From IMG/VR virus record IMGVR_UViG_3300033145_001791, positions 1 through 28,106 of that record: a stretch of 28,106 bases of DNA; one strand, written 5' to 3'. The notes below the pieces were generated by a model. It saw only the letters and a list, made by a program, of their open reading frames with translations, had not been told where the DNA came from and searched no databases. This DNA comes from a virus. The translations under genes and the position numbers were made by a program. This document shows positions 22,938-27,823 of this stretch, piece after piece. Within the stretch, counting starts at the first letter, position 1. Every line of letters starts with the position of its first letter.

Positions 22938-23497
22938 TTTTCAACTCCCTTATCTTTTTCTATTAAATATTTTATTTCAAGATCCCGCTCCTCGTCTGTC
23001 ATTTCGAATACAGAGATATCGCCGGTGTTGTCGTCGACATCTTCGCGGTCGTATATGTTGAATAATTTCTCAATAACTTCTCTGGCCTTGTCTCTATCAC
23101 ATAGTTTTATTTTTAAATTTCCCCGGACGCCGGTAGCTGTTTTCTCAATTCCTTCGATACAATAGGCGAGGTCGTTTAAATTTTTCAAATCATCATTATA
23201 TTCTGGCAGCAATTCCCCGTCCGCTGTCAAGATATCGGCGGGATTGTAAAATGTACGAATCATATATATTTTTAATAATTGTAGCTTCACGGTATCTTTT
23301 TTTAAATCAAATAAATATTCCGAATAACGGCGGACGGCGGTTCGACCTTTTTTTGAATTGAGAAAACTTTTTACATATTGTATATTTTTATATCCACCAA
23401 TACCAGAAAAAACTTGACAGGCGTTTTGAAGATATTCTATTACTAAATTTTGTTGGCGGACATTTATATCTTTTATCCAAAAATCGTTAAATAACAT
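22934..23497 (-). CDS. Terminase small subunit (Terminase_2-like)
   Basis: 187 residues. RQQNLVIEYLQNACQVFSGIGGYKN is a helix-turn-helix with the xxxxx-A/C-x-x-x-x-G-Y pattern, followed by SFLNSKKGRTAVRRYSEYL, as in Terminase_2 proteins, with a helical oligomerization region (FNPADIL... through GIEKTATGV) and an acidic C-terminus (DDNTGDISVFEMTDEERDLE). It recognises phage DNA for packaging. Starts without a good Shine-Dalgarno, directly after the zinc-ribbon gene's TAA. Confidence 0.75.
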   Translation of the reverse strand: MLFNDFWIKDINVRQQNLVIEYLQNACQVFSGIGGYKNIQYVKSFLNSKKGRTAVRRYSEYLFDLKKDTVKLQLLKIYMIRTFYNPADILTADGELLPEYNDDLKNLNDLAYCIEGIEKTATGVRGNLKIKLCDRDKAREVIEKLFNIYDREDVDDNTGDISVFEMTDEERDLEIKYLIEKDKGVEK

Positions 23498-23893
23498 TTA
23501 TAAATTTGTTAACAATCCCTTTTTGATTTGATCCCCGGCTTTTACAACCTGTTGACACAACCAGGCTTTTCCTTCTGTTGCAGTTTTAAAAATCTCAGAA
23601 CCAACTAAAACAGAAAACGCTAAAATTTCGGCGTTCCGGATATAGACAAGCAGCCCGGTAAAATATCCAAAATATTTTACTTTTGTTGTTCGGTGTATTT
23701 TCGACATCGCTATGATTTCTTCTGAAAAAAATATATTCCCATTACTTTTAATTTTAATATTGTTTGCATTTTCGCAAGTCTTGCAAACAGATCTATATCC
23801 ATCTTTAACCCTCGCCTCCTTATAGAAATGGTTTTTTTTATTTTTTTGTCTTCCACAGATGGTACAGATTTTATCAGATTCATAATTACCCAT
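23498..23893 (-). CDS. Zinc-ribbon protein, likely leaderless
   Basis: 131 residues. Residues 10-40 hold CTICGRQ...HFYKEARVKDGYRSVCKTC (four cysteines, CxxC-x25-CxxC; a phage zinc ribbon). The rest is unrecognised, with a hydrophobic stretch VKYFGYFTGLLVYIRNAEIL. The ATG lies about 7 bases after the -10 box of the promoter at 23900-23927, so the mRNA would begin at or near the ATG, and no Shine-Dalgarno exists. First gene of the leftward packaging operon, so a regulator of packaging or late genes is possible. Confidence 0.65.
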   Translation of the reverse strand: MGNYESDKICTICGRQKNKKNHFYKEARVKDGYRSVCKTCENANNIKIKSNGNIFFSEEIIAMSKIHRTTKVKYFGYFTGLLVYIRNAEILAFSVLVGSEIFKTATEGKAWLCQQVVKAGDQIKKGLLTNL

Positions 23894-23899
23894 ATCATT

Positions 23900-23927
23900 A
23901 TTATAATGAAACCGCTGAAAATGTCAA
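23900..23927 (-). promoter_or_regulatory. Consensus sigma-70 promoter of the packaging operon
   Basis: Minus strand TTGACA (23927-23922), 16-base spacer, TATAAT (23905-23900), both exact. Same hexamers and same spacer as at 17599-17626 and 26139-26166. Predicted start at about 23893, at the ATG of the zinc-ribbon gene. Confidence 0.85.
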
Positions 23928-23957
23928 GCAAAAAACCCCAATATATGAAAAATTAGG

Positions 23958-24331
23958 GTTCCCTAAAATATTACACTTTGTAATTTTTTAATTATATATA
24001 ATATAAGGAGTTAGAGAGAGTCCCTTATTTTTCTGACAAATTGGGTTGGGGGGGGTGTTATATTTAATTCCTTATGGCATAAGGAGTTACGTGATTTTTC
24101 ATCGTTTCCTGACAATATTACACAATCTATAGACATAGGTAAAACACAAAAAATATATAGGTAAATTCCTGAATTTTTTTTTATTTTTCCAGACGTATCT
24201 ATAGATTTGTGTAATATGTGTAATATTGTAATATTTTAGGGAACTATTATTACTATTAATTAATCTATTAATGATATATATATATATAATATAAGGAGTT
24301 ACGCCCTTTTTTTTTAGGGAACACCCCCCCC
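23958..24331. repeat. Inverted repeats in the divergent region
   Basis: Three pairs: GTTCCCTAAAATATTAC (23958-23974) with GTAATATTTTAGGGAAC (24228-24244), 17 bp exact; GGGGGGGGTGTT (24048-24059) with AACACCCCCCCC (24320-24331), 12 bp exact; and an imperfect pair around 24112-24133 and 24196-24217 (TCTATAGATT-GTGTAATAT type, one base inserted). They are not concentric, so one cruciform cannot use them all. Confidence 0.65.
23995..24301 (+). repeat. Direct repeats TATATAATATAAGGAGTTA (three copies, one partial)
   Basis: The 19-base sequence occurs exactly at 23995-24013 and 24283-24301; the core ATAAGGAGTTA(CG) recurs at 24079-24091. Each copy is followed at varying distance by TTTC(T/C)TGACAA (24029-24039, 24103-24113 and 24370-24379 approximately). 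AAGGAG resembles a ribosome site, but no start codon or useful frame follows except a 13-codon GTG frame after the second copy. Confidence 0.7.
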
Positions 24332-24446
24332 CTTTCCGATTTGCTAAAAATATTACAAAAACGTGTTTTTTTCTGACAATGTTTCAAAAAGCATGTCTCC
24401 AGCATGTCTCAAACATGTATGATTTTGAAAAGATTTTGAAAATACC

Positions 24447-24485
24447 TTGACAAAGTCTTGACATTAATATATCTATATGTTAACT
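24447..24485 (+). promoter_or_regulatory. Probable promoter with tandem -35 boxes for the RHH gene operon
   Basis: TTGACA occurs twice, at 24447-24452 and 24458-24463, followed by AT-rich sequence (TATATC, TATCTA, TAACTT) at 15-17 bases. No -10 is as good as those of the other promoters. It is the only promoter-like signal for the rightward genes starting 24579. Confidence 0.55.
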
Positions 24486-24510
24486 TTAAACATATAAGAT
24501 TATAAAAAAA

Positions 24511-24533
24511 AGACATGTATCTGATACATGTCT
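24511..24533. promoter_or_regulatory. Perfect 11-bp palindrome, probable repressor operator
   Basis: Arms AGACATGTATC and GATACATGTCT match perfectly around a single central T. Related RCATGT motifs lie at 24391, 24403, 24413 and 24538. The site lies 46 bases before the RHH gene start, between it and the promoter, so autoregulation by that DNA-binding protein is the simplest reading. It could alternatively form a hairpin in the 5' leader. Confidence 0.7.
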
Positions 24534-24578
24534 GCGACACATGTCGAAAAAAATTATGAAAGGAAAAAGGAAAGAAAG

Positions 24579-24947
24579 ATGAAAAATAAAACAGTGATTA
24601 CTATAAATATTAATCGCGAGGACTGGAAAAGATTGAAGCAAATTGCACTTGATAGAGACGATACGGCGTCAAGAATAATTAGAGGTTTGATTCGATGTTA
24701 TCTAAAAACTGAAGAGAAGACCGCCGGCTGTGGTATAGCAAGAGGCAACCATTTGCGAAAATTGATTAAGGAAAGGAAGAAGTATTTTCTCTATCTCGAC
24801 GGTTTAAAAGGAAGTGGTAATACAGATATGTTTTCAGTGGTTCCATTTTTTCGGACTGAATTTCCGGAATTAAATATAGAAGAAGCAAACCGCATTTTAA
24901 GGGAATGGATGAAAAAAGATACTACTATAGAAGAAAGGGAAAAGTGA
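24579..24947 (+). CDS. Ribbon-helix-helix protein with C-terminal extension
   Basis: 122 residues from the ATG at 24579, with AAGGA upstream; an ORF start at 24528 would begin inside the operator. Residues 4-44 fit a CopG/Arc-type ribbon-helix-helix: VITININREDWKRLKQIALD, then TASRIIRGLIRCYLK. The first strand contacts DNA and the two helices dimerise. Residues about 50-120 form an extra domain (LIKERKKYFLYLDGLKG, PELNIEEANRILREWMK) whose role is not known. Probable repressor of this operon via the palindrome at 24511-24533. Its TGA overlaps the next ATG. Confidence 0.75.
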   Translation: MKNKTVITININREDWKRLKQIALDRDDTASRIIRGLIRCYLKTEEKTAGCGIARGNHLRKLIKERKKYFLYLDGLKGSGNTDMFSVVPFFRTEFPELNIEEANRILREWMKKDTTIEEREK

Positions 24948-25129
24948 TGATAAATGAATTTGATATAATCGCTTATATCTTAGCAATTATATTTATTTTT
25001 ATGGTTATACTTTCCGCGGTGTTAGGCGCTGTGCATAGTGTTATATTTTATAGTTTATTATATGTATTAACAGTTATACATATCGTATCAGAATTGAAAG
25101 GAGGAATAGATGCAAGTTATGAAAAATAA
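24947..25129 (+). CDS. Small membrane protein with two transmembrane segments
   Basis: 60 residues. Two hydrophobic stretches, IIAYILAIIFIFMVILSAVL (about 6-25) and VHSVIFYSLLYVLTVIHIVS (about 29-48), separated by 3 residues, with a charged C-terminus (ELKGGIDASYEK). GAAAGGGA stands upstream; the start overlaps the stop of the RHH gene by 1 base. Could be a holin-like or superinfection-exclusion protein, but nothing proves either. Confidence 0.6.
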   Translation: MINEFDIIAYILAIIFIFMVILSAVLGAVHSVIFYSLLYVLTVIHIVSELKGGIDASYEK

Positions 25130-25283
25130 AATAAATATATTACTTGATGAAATATTGTATGTAGACTTGAAAAAGATTTGCATCGACACCGATACTACGG
25201 CGTCACAACTTGTCAGAAGATTGTTGCGAAAATATATACATGAATGTGAAAAGAAAAAAGAACTTGATGGAATGTTATTCTAA
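25110..25283 (+). CDS. Second ribbon-helix-helix protein
   Basis: 57 residues. ATG at 25110 with AAAGGAGG 5-6 bases upstream, overlapping the end of the previous gene by 20 bases. INILLDEILYVDLKKICIDT, then TTASQLVRRLLRKYIHE repeats the ribbon-helix-helix pattern of the gene at 24579 (I-x-I, then TASxxxRxLxRxY), so they are paralogues by pattern. Lacks the C-terminal extension. Confidence 0.7.
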   Translation: MQVMKNKINILLDEILYVDLKKICIDTDTTASQLVRRLLRKYIHECEKKKELDGMLF

Positions 25284-25302
25284 AAAATATAGGAGGTGTC
25301 GG

Positions 25303-25515
25303 ATGAAAAAAGAAAAGTTATTAAAACCAATTGATACCATGCCCTACGACGAGTTAGTCGGAATTGTTATGGATTCATGTCATGTTGTAACAGGTTTCTG
25401 GAAAGATTGCGATTTTGAATATTGGATTAAAAAACATACTTCATTGAGTAATGGAGATTGTCCAAAATACTGGTTTTCTCTTTTCGATTTGCAAAAAGCT
25501 TTTAAGGAGGAGTAA
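25303..25515 (+). CDS. Unknown small protein (70 residues)
   Basis: The ATG at 25303 has AGGAGG 6 bases upstream; an upstream open frame from 25210 lies within the RHH gene and is not needed. Sequence MKKEKLLKPIDTMPYDELVG, then SCHVVTGFWKDCDFEYWIKK and DCPKYWFSLFDLQKAFKEE. Rich in cysteines and tryptophans. Unrecognised. Follows the RHH gene by 19 bases in the same operon. Confidence 0.65.
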   Translation: MKKEKLLKPIDTMPYDELVGIVMDSCHVVTGFWKDCDFEYWIKKHTSLSNGDCPKYWFSLFDLQKAFKEE

Positions 25516-25521
25516 AAAGAT

Positions 25522-25734
25522 ATGGAAAATGATAAACTGACAGAACATCAAGATATGGTTTTAAAAATCATAGAAAAAGAATTTTTTGATAAATGGTTTC
25601 AATTATCGGAATTGCCTGAAGCGGTGACACGGCCTGATTATATCTGTAGGATTTTGCAGAAAAAAGGACATCTGAAGATGAAAACAGATTTTAAGAAAAG
25701 CGACGGCGGGTTTGAGATCAAGACTTTTTTTTAA
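25522..25734 (+). CDS. Small protein, possible winged helix
   Basis: 70 residues, 6 bases after the previous stop, with AGGAGG 11 bases before the ATG. Residues 7-60 show helix-helix-helix-wing order: HQDMVLKIIEKEFFDKWFQL, then SELPEAVTRPDYICRILQKK and GHLKMKTDFKKSDGGFEIKT. This is similar to small winged-helix proteins of the kind that read out DNA ends or replication origins, but no family can be named. Confidence 0.55.
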   Translation: MENDKLTEHQDMVLKIIEKEFFDKWFQLSELPEAVTRPDYICRILQKKGHLKMKTDFKKSDGGFEIKTFF

Positions 25735-25757
25735 TATATTGAAAAGGTGGTGATGAA

Positions 25758-26129
25758 ATGAAAACAGGCGATATCTTACTAAATACGTATGCAGGGTCAA
25801 CAAACCCGGACAGGGTTTTGATTTTTTTATGTTATGATGAAGGTTTTATAAAGTGTTGGAATCAGGAAGGTGTAGTTTTAAATTATGGTCTGGGTAATAA
25901 ATTTGAAGTTATAGGAAACATACCGATAAAAGATATTATAATAGAACATATTGAAAAGGTGGAGGATATTGAAATAAATAAATACAATGGTACTGAATAT
26001 GACAGGGGTTTTCTTGATTGTCTCGAATTTTTTATAGAGAATCTTGATATTGATTTTTTTAAAAATATAACCAGAGGAAAATATTACAGTAAACTATCTA
26101 CATATAAACCGGATCAAGAAAAAAAATAA
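25758..26129 (+). CDS. Unknown protein, 123 residues
   Basis: ATG at 25758 with GGTGGTGATG upstream, 23 bases after the previous gene. Residues 1-70 look like a small beta-barrel (MKTGDILLNTYAGSTNPDRV, then LIFLCYDEGFIKCWNQEGVV), then charged helices (GFLDCLEFFIENLDIDFFKN). No motif recognised. Last gene before the RNA region. Confidence 0.6.
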   Translation: MKTGDILLNTYAGSTNPDRVLIFLCYDEGFIKCWNQEGVVLNYGLGNKFEVIGNIPIKDIIIEHIEKVEDIEINKYNGTEYDRGFLDCLEFFIENLDIDFFKNITRGKYYSKLSTYKPDQEKK

Positions 26130-26138
26130 AAAAAGTTC

Positions 26139-26166
26139 TTGACATAAAATAATGGATATGTATAAT
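26139..26166 (+). promoter_or_regulatory. Consensus sigma-70 promoter of a small RNA
   Basis: TTGACA (26139-26144), 16-base spacer (26145-26160), TATAAT (26161-26166), both exact. Starts about 26173. There is no coding start in reach before the terminator, so it drives an RNA. Confidence 0.85.
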
Positions 26167-26172
26167 TAGAAT

Positions 26173-26288
26173 TCAATATGGGCAAATTAAAAAAAATAAT
26201 TGTTTCAGGATGCTTTTTAAGTCGTGATTTTGTAGGGTTTTATTATTCCCTGCTTGCCCAGGTCGCGACTTAAAAAGCATTTTTTTTT
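26173..26288 (+). ncRNA. Structured small RNA with pseudoknot and terminator
   Basis: Predicted 115-base transcript from the consensus promoter. A very long stem, ATGCTTTTTAAGTCGTGA (26210-26227) with TCGCGACTTAAAAAGCAT (26263-26280), 18 bp with one G-U pair, ends in a run of T. In its loop GTAGGG (26232-26237) pairs with CCCTGC (26248-26253), and TTGCCCA (26254-26260) is complementary to TGGGCAA (26179-26185) in the 5' part, so a pseudoknot is possible. No ORF. Target and function unknown; it may be a regulator or a decoy. Not a known family as far as I can see. Confidence 0.7.
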
Positions 26289-26289
26289 G

Positions 26290-26377
26290 TGCGGGTTAGT
26301 GTAATGGAAGCATTTCAGGGCTGGAATAAAATCTTTCTTGCCGATGGAAAGAGGCGGTTCAATTCCGCCACCCGCAA
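26290..26377 (+). tRNA. tRNA-shaped element (88 bases, serine-like) with disrupted anticodon stem
   Basis: Acceptor TGCGGGT (26290-26296) pairs with ACCCGCA (26370-26376), 7 of 7. D-arm GTGT/GCAT with the canonical loop AATGGAA containing GG. T-arm GGCGG/CCGCC with loop TTCAATT, perfect. A variable-arm-like hairpin TCTTTC/GAAAGA (26332-26352) suits a class II tRNA. A GGA anticodon after U33 (26323-26325, Ser) is possible, but the 5-bp stem there (CAGGG against AAAAT) has no pairs. CCA is not encoded. Either a decayed tRNA or a tRNA mimic. Confidence 0.5.
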
Positions 26378-26518
26378 GAACGCTGCGGCGCCGTTGGCGT
26401 TAGGTGTTTGAAGTAATTTTAGTAGGGAAACGGTAATTCCTTCGGCAAGGTATTCCGTAACGAAAAAAAAGAGGAGGACGGTCTATTTGAAATAAAGATT
26501 TTATAGCTTAGGTAATCG
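26378..26518 (+). other. Structured non-coding stretch
   Basis: No coding frame. Hairpins: AACGC/GCGTT at 26379-26401, and a stem at 26430-26458 (ACGG/CCGT, AAT/ATT, CCTT/AAGG, loop CGGC, a bulge and a mismatch between). It lies between the tRNA-like element and the terminator at 26519 and would be part of the same RNA if the small RNA terminator is read through. GGAGGA at about 26474 resembles a ribosome site but has no frame following. Confidence 0.45.
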
Positions 26519-26556
26519 ACCCGGCGGGTATGAAGAGGCGCGCCGGGTATTTTTTT
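26519..26556 (+). terminator. Rho-independent terminator before the nuclease gene
   Basis: ACCCGGCG (26519-26526), 14-base loop, CGCCGGGT (26541-26548), then A and a run of seven T. Eight perfect G/C-rich pairs. It ends 15 bases before the ATG of the nuclease gene. Confidence 0.8.
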
Positions 26557-26570
26557 GGAATTGGGAGAGT

Positions 26571-27092
26571 ATGAAACATTTTGAACTATGTAAATTAACA
26601 GCTGAAAGATTTATAAAAAAATCTGATATTGCTTTTTACGAATATCAAATTATGGGGGCCGTGGAACACCCCGACGTCTTAACATTTAAAAATAGTTATT
26701 CAACTCTATTTGAAATCAAAGTTAATTATACAGATTTCTTAAAAGATAAAAATAAAATATGTCGAATAAAATACACCTGTAATTATTTTTTAAGAATGAA
26801 AGGTGAACATGATAAAATTTACTGGGAAAATCGGGGCCTGAAAGAATTCATAAAAGAAAAACCACACCTCGGCAGAAAAAGGTTTTATGTATGTGTCAAG
26901 GGATTGATACAACCTGAAGAGGTCGGGTCATGGGGTCTGTATTGGTATCATAACGATAGATTTTATTTGAAAAAAGAATCAAAAATATTCAGACATAACT
27001 CTTTTTATGAAAATAAAATATTAGTAAATGCTATCAAAAGATTAAGCGCCGGGTTTGATGATAATATATTGATAAAAAATTATGAAAAATAA
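26571..27092 (+). CDS. PD-(D/E)XK nuclease-like protein
   Basis: 173 residues. GAVEHPDVLTFKNSYSTLFEIKVNYTDFLKD (positions about 29-58, in pieces: HPDVL and LFEIKVNYTDF) fits the P-D ... E-x-K core of PD-(D/E)XK nucleases, similar to MmcB-like phage and bacterial proteins: strand with D, then strand with E-I-K, then helix ending DFLKDK. The C-terminal half includes GLYWYHNDRFYLKKES. GGGAG stands 6 bases upstream. The last 11 bases overlap the methyltransferase start, so the two are coupled. It may act in restriction, repair or DNA processing; substrate not known. Confidence 0.6.
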   Translation: MKHFELCKLTAERFIKKSDIAFYEYQIMGAVEHPDVLTFKNSYSTLFEIKVNYTDFLKDKNKICRIKYTCNYFLRMKGEHDKIYWENRGLKEFIKEKPHLGRKRFYVCVKGLIQPEEVGSWGLYWYHNDRFYLKKESKIFRHNSFYENKILVNAIKRLSAGFDDNILIKNYEK

Positions 27093-27822
27093 ATATAATT
27101 ATTTAGATTTATTTTCTGGAATAGGTGGCTTTGCAAAGGGCGCACACATGGCAGGTATGAAATTTGAAAATCATTATTTTTCTGAAGTTGAAAAATATTG
27201 TTGTAAATTATATAAACTTAGATTTCCTAATTCTATAGAATTGGGTGATATTACTAAGATAGATTTTGAGTGGCTAAAAATATATTCATCACTTGACAAT
27301 AGTGTCAAGAAATGCTATGATTATTCCAATTCAGATGATTGGAGTAAAAATATGGCAGGAAAATTGAAAAAATTAACAGAGCAACAAGTAAACGAGTCTA
27401 TAAAAATGTATGAAAAAGGAATGTCTTTAGCAGATATTGGTGGATATTTTGCAGTATCAAAGCAGGCTATGTGGGATTTATTAAGACGTAGAATAAAATT
27501 AAGAAGTAACAAAAGATATGGAAAAGAAAATCATTTTTATAGAGGTGGTAAAAAAGCAGATGATAATGCTCAAAATATATTAGAAGTAGCAATAAGAAAA
27601 GGAATAATAAAAAGAAAAACACATTGTGAAGTGTGTAACAATACAGGAACATTTAGAGATGGTAGAACAAAAATACAAGCTCATCATTGTAATTATAATA
27701 AACCATTAGATGTATTATGGTTGTGTCAAAAATGTCATCACGCATGGCATAAAGAAAATAATGTAATTGAAAAGGAAACAAAAAAGGAAGCTACCTGGAT
27801 AATAACAGGCGGCTTCCCGTAA
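27082..27822 (+). CDS. N-terminal part of DNA cytosine-5 methyltransferase, interrupted by an HNH gene
   Basis: 246-codon frame. Residues 9-16 (DLFSGIGG) are motif I for SAM binding; SEVEKY (34-39) is motif II; GDITKIDFEWLK (55-66) is motif III. Then about 168 codons of HNH insertion follow, and KEATWIITGGFP (about 235-246) returns to methyltransferase sequence, where motif IV (GGFPC) should come, but TAA (27820-27822) stops the frame before the cysteine. Without the insert, EWLK would join KEATWIITGGFP directly. The catalytic Cys is in another frame (next entries). Start ATG is in the nuclease gene's overlap. Confidence 0.8.
   Translation: MKNKYNYLDLFSGIGGFAKGAHMAGMKFENHYFSEVEKYCCKLYKLRFPNSIELGDITKIDFEWLKIYSSLDNSVKKCYDYSNSDDWSKNMAGKLKKLTEQQVNESIKMYEKGMSLADIGGYFAVSKQAMWDLLRRRIKLRSNKRYGKENHFYRGGKKADDNAQNILEVAIRKGIIKRKTHCEVCNNTGTFRDGRTKIQAHHCNYNKPLDVLWLCQKCHHAWHKENNVIEKETKKEATWIITGGFP
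27324..27344 (+). promoter_or_regulatory. Hairpin enclosing the HNH gene's ribosome site
   Basis: TTCCAAT (27324-27330), loop TCAGATG, ATTGGAG (27338-27344); seven pairs with one G-U. GGAG (27341-27344) is the Shine-Dalgarno of the ATG at 27352 (7-base spacing). Another perfect 7-bp hairpin, CTTGACA/TGTCAAG, lies just before it at 27292-27309. In phage T4 such hairpins hide the ribosome site of homing endonuclease genes in some transcripts. Confidence 0.55.
27352..27822 (+). CDS. HNH homing endonuclease inserted in the methyltransferase gene
   Basis: 156 residues from its own ATG, in frame with the methyltransferase. N-terminal helix-turn-helix around KGMSLADIGGYFAVSKQAMW; C-terminal zinc-bearing HNH: HCEVCNN (CxxC at 182-185 of the fused frame), AHHCNYNKPLDVLWLCQKCH (HH, N, CxxC) and HHAWHKENN (H). 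This arrangement of small HNH phage endonucleases (HTH plus HNH) is well known for free-standing mobile enzymes. The native end probably lies near WHKENNVIEKE; the last 12 residues are methyltransferase sequence. Codon composition is richer in A than the methyltransferase flanks. Confidence 0.8.
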   Translation: MAGKLKKLTEQQVNESIKMYEKGMSLADIGGYFAVSKQAMWDLLRRRIKLRSNKRYGKENHFYRGGKKADDNAQNILEVAIRKGIIKRKTHCEVCNNTGTFRDGRTKIQAHHCNYNKPLDVLWLCQKCHHAWHKENNVIEKETKKEATWIITGGFP

Positions 27823-27823
27823 T

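Larger units (their letters stand above)
23928..24446. other. Non-coding divergent region with direct and inverted repeats
   Basis: About 520 bases between the leftward packaging operon and the rightward regulator genes; no convincing coding frame on either strand. AT-rich, with G8 (24048-24055) and C9 (24324-24332) runs, the repeat families listed separately, and a 6-bp hairpin CCTTAT/ATAAGG at 24070-24084 (10 bp with a wobble at 24066-24088). The content resembles a replication origin or operator region; no protein-binding site could be identified with certainty. Confidence 0.6.

Noticed and set aside
23710-23931. 73-residue minus-strand frame overlapping the zinc-ribbon gene
   Set aside because: It starts inside the promoter region and has an unstructured basic sequence; the zinc-ribbon frame has a clear motif.
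24066-24088. Short peptide frame after AAGGAG at 24081 (GTG, 13 codons)
   Set aside because: Too short and not repeated in the other copies of the repeat.
23928-24446. CRISPR array in the repeat region
   Set aside because: Repeats are irregularly spaced, with three copies at most and no regular spacers.
24528-24578. RHH protein start at 24528
   Set aside because: It lies inside the palindromic operator with no ribosome site; the ATG at 24579 has AAGGA and begins the conserved strand.
25210-25302. Upstream extension of the 70-residue gene
   Set aside because: It overlaps the second RHH gene in another frame, while the ATG at 25303 has a perfect AGGAGG.
26332-26352. Anticodon arm with loop TGCCGAT in the tRNA-like element
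   Set aside because: A seven-base loop can be drawn with a U-G closing pair, but U33 would be G; the hairpin position fits a variable arm next to the T-arm better.
27280-27822. Intein with HNH endonuclease
   Set aside because: No Cys/Ser at the start, no His-Asn at the end of the insert, and no splicing blocks around the HNH domain.
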